NCBI GenBank assembly: GCA_045542415.1 | Contig: JAZQKZ010000020.1 | Coordinates: 1 to 64,000 of the forward strand | DNA: 64,000 nt | DNA from: UMGS1958 sp045542415 | GTDB lineage: Bacteria > Bacillota > Clostridia > UBA1381 | Reading direction: 5' to 3' | Shown here: positions 61,054 through 64,000 of the stretch, one piece after another | Position numbering within the stretch: the first letter of the stretch is position 1 | Layout of the letters: each line of letters begins with the position of its first letter | Program-made: the position numbers and the translations under genes | Notes under the pieces: generated by a model | The model's database searches: none | The model's input: only the letters and a program-made list of their open reading frames with translations | What the model was told of the DNA's origin: nothing

Positions 61054-61124
61054 ATCATCGGTATGTGAAAGCAAATTCCGGTTGTGTCGTAAAAAGATAC
61101 TTAGGTGAGCGTCGGGAATAAAAA

Positions 61125-61183
61125 GGAACTGCCCCGCAGACTTTACTTGCTGCGGTTAGCGAGATTAACTCTCCGACAGTTCC
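61125..61183 (+). ncRNA. Candidate three-way-junction RNA element
   Basis: GGAACTG (61125-61131) closes with CAGTTCC (61177-61183). Inside, CCGCAG (61134-61139) pairs with CTGCGG (61150-61155), and a small stem GAG/CTC lies at 61161-61173. No open reading frame explains it. It lies in the 170 bases before the RhaT-like gene and could be a leader element or a relic. Confidence 0.35.
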
Positions 61184-61350
61184 GGATAACACTATATCAC
61201 GAAAACATAAGAATGTCGAGGCTAAAACCTACCCGCCCTGCCGTAATGTGTATCTATTGTAAACCAACACACAGTATATGTAATTTAATAATTATTTTAT
61301 TGACAATTCAAGGTTGTAGTATTATAATTGATTTAATGGAGGGATATAGA

Positions 61351-62310
61351 ATGGTTTATGGGTTTATTCTTTTGCTTATTGCAGGTATTTGTCAGGGCAG
61401 CTTTGGTTTGGGATATAAAAAATATACTCCCTTTTCATGGGCGGCATTTTGGGGAATATATAATATTTTATGCTTGACGGTTGCGGTGTGCTTTACATGG
61501 ATAACGGCACCGTCTTTGTGGTCAGTGCTTGCAGCGTGCGGTTTTAAGTATTTGCTTGTTCCGCTTGTATGCGGTGCAATGTGGGGACTGTCGTCAATCG
61601 GTTTTTCAAAGGGAATAGTTAAAATAGGAATGTCGATGGTTTACGGTATTTCTATGGGTATCTCAACGATTGTGGGCTCGTTAATTCCCATGATTATAAA
61701 TAAAGCTGTTCCGTCAGGCGGCATGGCTGTAATGTTTTGGGTGGGTCTTGTTTTATCTCTTGTTGGAGTCGGAATGGTAACTGTTGCCGGGGTTAAGCGT
61801 GACGGCGACACAAGGTTGTCCTGTTCGGGAATCATACTTGCAGTTTTATCGGGACTTGGTTCGGGGGCTATGAATGTAGGCTTTTCCTTCTCTGAAAATA
61901 TCAGCAACGAGTTTATAAGACTGGGCTATTCTCAGGCGGCGGTTTCAAGCGGAAAATGGCTTCCGGTTCTTGCCGGCGGATGCATTATGTGTATAATATG
62001 GTGTATTGGTGAATTGTGCGTCAAGCGTGAATGGAATACCGTTTATAAGAGCGGAAATATACAAAGAACGGTTAAGCTGTTTGGGGTAAGTATGGTGTGG
62101 TATGCAGCATTGCTGTTATACGGATTGGCAACTGTAAGGCTTGGAGATATGGGTAATACGGCGGGGTGGATCTTGTTTAATGCACTTGCACTTATCATTT
62201 CTGTAGGTTGGGGATTGAAAACAGGCGAATGGCGAAACAGTAAAAAGGACATGCTGTTTACCGGCTGTGCGGTATTGATTGCTTCGTGGGTATTTACTGC
62301 GTTAGCCTGA
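61351..62310 (+). CDS. RhaT-like sugar/proton symporter (DMT superfamily)
   Basis: 319 aa with about ten hydrophobic helices. The first helix LLIAGICQGSFGLGYKKYTP, the WAAFWGIYNI segment and the GAMWGLSSIGFSKGIVKIGMS helix match the L-rhamnose/H+ symporter RhaT group. The substrate may be rhamnose or another sugar; no rhamnose catabolic gene is adjacent. ATG 61351 is chosen for its GGAGGG site and first helix; an upstream frame from 61105 has no membrane-like sequence. The gene ends 14 bases before a strong terminator. Confidence 0.78.
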   Translation: MVYGFILLLIAGICQGSFGLGYKKYTPFSWAAFWGIYNILCLTVAVCFTWITAPSLWSVLAACGFKYLLVPLVCGAMWGLSSIGFSKGIVKIGMSMVYGISMGISTIVGSLIPMIINKAVPSGGMAVMFWVGLVLSLVGVGMVTVAGVKRDGDTRLSCSGIILAVLSGLGSGAMNVGFSFSENISNEFIRLGYSQAAVSSGKWLPVLAGGCIMCIIWCIGELCVKREWNTVYKSGNIQRTVKLFGVSMVWYAALLLYGLATVRLGDMGNTAGWILFNALALIISVGWGLKTGEWRNSKKDMLFTGCAVLIASWVFTALA

Positions 62311-62323
62311 TAGGTGAAAAAGA

Positions 62324-62362
62324 GAGGCAGCGAGGATAACTATGCTGCCTCGTTTGTTTTTT
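62324..62362 (+). terminator. Terminator of the RhaT-like gene
   Basis: GAGGCAGC (62324-62331) pairs with GCTGCCTC (62344-62351), followed by GTTTGTTTTTTTG. Confidence 0.85.
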
Positions 62363-62421
62363 TGTGTTACAAAGCCTGACTATGGGGAGAATTATCCCCA
62401 TATCAATTATATACCCACCTC

Positions 62422-62450
62422 TTTACAAGATACGAAATTTGTGGTATAAT
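62422..62450 (+). promoter_or_regulatory. Promoter of the last gene
   Basis: TTTACA (62422-62427), 17-base spacer, TGGTATAAT with extended -10 (TATAAT at 62445-62450); the start codon is 22 bases on. Confidence 0.8.
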
Positions 62451-62471
62451 GTCAAAAAAGGGGGCGAAAGA

Positions 62472-64000
62472 ATGGAATCTGTAATTTATAACCCGTTAGA
62501 AGAATACGAAAATAAATTCAAAAGCCTTCATCTTGAAAAAACACAAAGCTTTTTTGAAGCACTTGTCAGAGAGTCAAATATAAATATTGAAGAAAACAGA
62601 GAAACTGTCCGTCAATATAACATTTATAAAGAAAATCTTGCAAAGCTTAAAAGCAGGCTTAATCTTTACAGATTTTTGCGAGTGTTAATGGCAATCACTA
62701 TTGTGCTTATTCCGCTTATCATTTTAAAAATGACTCCGAAAATCAGAGCGCTGAGAGAGGAAATCGAGCTGGCGGATACTAAGGCGGATGAGCTTCTTGC
62801 AATTGCTAATAATCAGATGTTGCCGCTGAATAAGCTTTTTACGGATCGGGATGCTATAAATATAATAGAGTCAACAATTCCGCTGATGTCATTTGATTCC
62901 TGCTTTTCTGTGAAGCAGGAGGAGGATATGAAAATAAACTATGATTTTGTGACACGGAATGAGGATGAACAGTCAACTATAGACGTTTTGGCAGGCAGAT
63001 ATAACGAAAATCCGTTTTTGTTTGAGAATAAATTAATTCACACAATGGGCACGGAAACCTATCACGGTTATAAAACGATTTCATGGGTGGAAACGTACAG
63101 AGACAGTAACGGAAAACTGCAAAGAAGAACAGTATCACAGACGCTTCATGCTTCGGTTACAAAGCCTAAGCCTTATTATAAAACTCAGGTAGTACTGAAT
63201 TACGGTTCGCAGGGCGGTTCGGAGCTGTCATTCAGTCGTGACGCTTCGCATCTTGAAAGAAAAAGCGAAAAGGCGATTGAGAGATATGTAAAAAGAGGCG
63301 AAAAGAGGCTTAAAAGACTGACGGACAAGGCAATCAGTGAGAACGGTGATTTTGTGAGTATGTCAAACTCGGATTTTGAGGTTCTTTTCGATGCACTTGA
63401 CAGGACTAATGAGGTTCAATACAGAACTCTGTTCACTCCGCTGGCTCAGACGAATATGGTGGATCTGATTTTATCAAAGAGCGGATACGGAGACGATTTT
63501 AATTTTATCAAGCTTAACCGTATGAACAGAATTATCTCACAGCACAGTCAGGGAAGAGAAATCAATCTGCTGCCGGATAATTTTGCATCATATTCCTTTG
63601 ATATAATTAAAGAGAGCTTTATCAATAAAAATGTTGAGTACTTTAAGGCTGTATATTTCGACTTCGCGCCTCTTCTGGCAATTCCGGCATATCAGGAGCG
63701 ACCGGTACATTCCTTAAAGCCGATACCAAGCTATACCCGGTTATACTCTTTAAAGGAGTGTGAAGCACTGGCAAATGCGGTGGATAGTAAATACGTTGTA
63801 CATCCGGACACCAAAACACAGGCAATATTAAAATCCGACTTTATCTCGTCAAAGGATAATGTTGATGAAACCCGTATCAGTGCATATTCCTATGATATTG
63901 TCAAGCGTGAGGACATAGTACCGGTATATGGCGGAGACGGTCGATATCATGATGTGTCGGTGCTGTGGGACGAGTACATACCGCTTGAAGAGCATAACAG
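62472..64000 (+). CDS. Large membrane-associated protein, partial at window end
   Basis: At least 509 residues, running off the window. The first 60 residues are charged helix, then one or two hydrophobic segments (about 76-92, VLMAITIVLIPLIIL), a second helical piece (95-125) and a large soluble part with many aromatic strands. No motif is recognised. GGGGGCGAAAG precedes ATG 62472. It stands alone behind its own promoter. A DUF3137-like membrane protein is one possibility that I cannot support from motifs. It has no evident link with region C apart from proximity. Confidence 0.6.
   Translation, partial: MESVIYNPLEEYENKFKSLHLEKTQSFFEALVRESNINIEENRETVRQYNIYKENLAKLKSRLNLYRFLRVLMAITIVLIPLIILKMTPKIRALREEIELADTKADELLAIANNQMLPLNKLFTDRDAINIIESTIPLMSFDSCFSVKQEEDMKINYDFVTRNEDEQSTIDVLAGRYNENPFLFENKLIHTMGTETYHGYKTISWVETYRDSNGKLQRRTVSQTLHASVTKPKPYYKTQVVLNYGSQGGSELSFSRDASHLERKSEKAIERYVKRGEKRLKRLTDKAISENGDFVSMSNSDFEVLFDALDRTNEVQYRTLFTPLAQTNMVDLILSKSGYGDDFNFIKLNRMNRIISQHSQGREINLLPDNFASYSFDIIKESFINKNVEYFKAVYFDFAPLLAIPAYQERPVHSLKPIPSYTRLYSLKECEALANAVDSKYVVHPDTKTQAILKSDFISSKDNVDETRISAYSYDIVKREDIVPVYGGDGRYHDVSVLWDEYIPLEEHN

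Noticed and set aside
61105..61350. Upstream extension of the RhaT-like gene
   Set aside because: It is not membrane-like, overlaps a structured non-coding element, and the start at 61351 has the ribosome site.

Overview
The window looks like the chromosome of a low-to-mid GC Gram-positive anaerobe, most likely a gut Clostridium-class bacterium of the Ruminococcaceae/Oscillospiraceae type. The support is strong AGGAGG-type ribosome sites, TTGACA/TATAAT promoters, a DUF2264 protein, a BspA-like repeat protein and a Type VII-like secretion locus with a YezG-type immunity gene. Every convincing gene is on the + strand.

Region A (302-22684) is one long run of closely spaced genes ending at a strong terminator. 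In order it holds a zinc-ribbon/coiled-coil membrane protein, an Hsp70, a kinase-like protein without an N-lobe, a possible GrpE-like co-chaperone, a 58-aa protein, a glycyl-radical-activase-like radical SAM enzyme, three coiled-coil proteins, a protein with three CbxX/CfqX-type AAA+ domains, a second AAA+ with an altered Walker B, an E2-like protein with repeats, an E2-like/JAMM protease, an E1-like enzyme, a small membrane protein, a PIN-kinase-zinc-ribbon protein, a VWA protein and a PP2C phosphatase with an HTH. It combines a ubiquitin-like conjugation/deconjugation set, a chaperone/unfoldase set and a kinase-VWA-phosphatase triad (TerY-P type). No ubiquitin-like modifier is recognisable.

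Region B (22700-32515) is ordinary chromosome: an AT-rich EamA transporter, prephenate dehydrogenase, the queuosine genes queF-queC-queD-queE and folE (with a secreted leucine-rich-repeat gene between queE and folE), a DUF2264 protein, a ComM/YifB ATPase and initiator tRNA-fMet. An IS3-type remnant and decayed sequence follow the tRNA.

Region C (33079-61053) is a second large operon behind a consensus promoter. It encodes a secreted/membrane VWA protein, a tubulin-like GTPase with the AGGTGSG signature, two membrane proteins (one ending in a HELTH zincin), an EssC-like FtsK/SpoIIIE ATPase, small WXG100-like proteins, and two effector modules: a nuclease with YezG-type immunity, and a HEAAH metallopeptidase with an overlapping 53-aa gene. 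After these come a CASTOR/POLLUX-like channel, a J-like/Sel1 protein, an Hsp70 fused to two AAA+ domains, a CD225-like protein and a membrane protein. The nuclease effector appears to be joined to its WXG-like N-terminal domain by a -1 frameshift at GGGAAAA followed by a 14-bp stem. Decayed effector and AAA+ fragments show the locus is remodelled by duplication and loss.

Region D (61125-64000) has a structured non-coding element, a RhaT-like transporter and the start of a large membrane protein cut by the window edge. Regions A and C share Hsp70, CbxX/CfqX AAA+, VWA and coiled-coil themes. I infer two related but distinct multi-component systems on either side of housekeeping genes. Both deserve attention, region C most.
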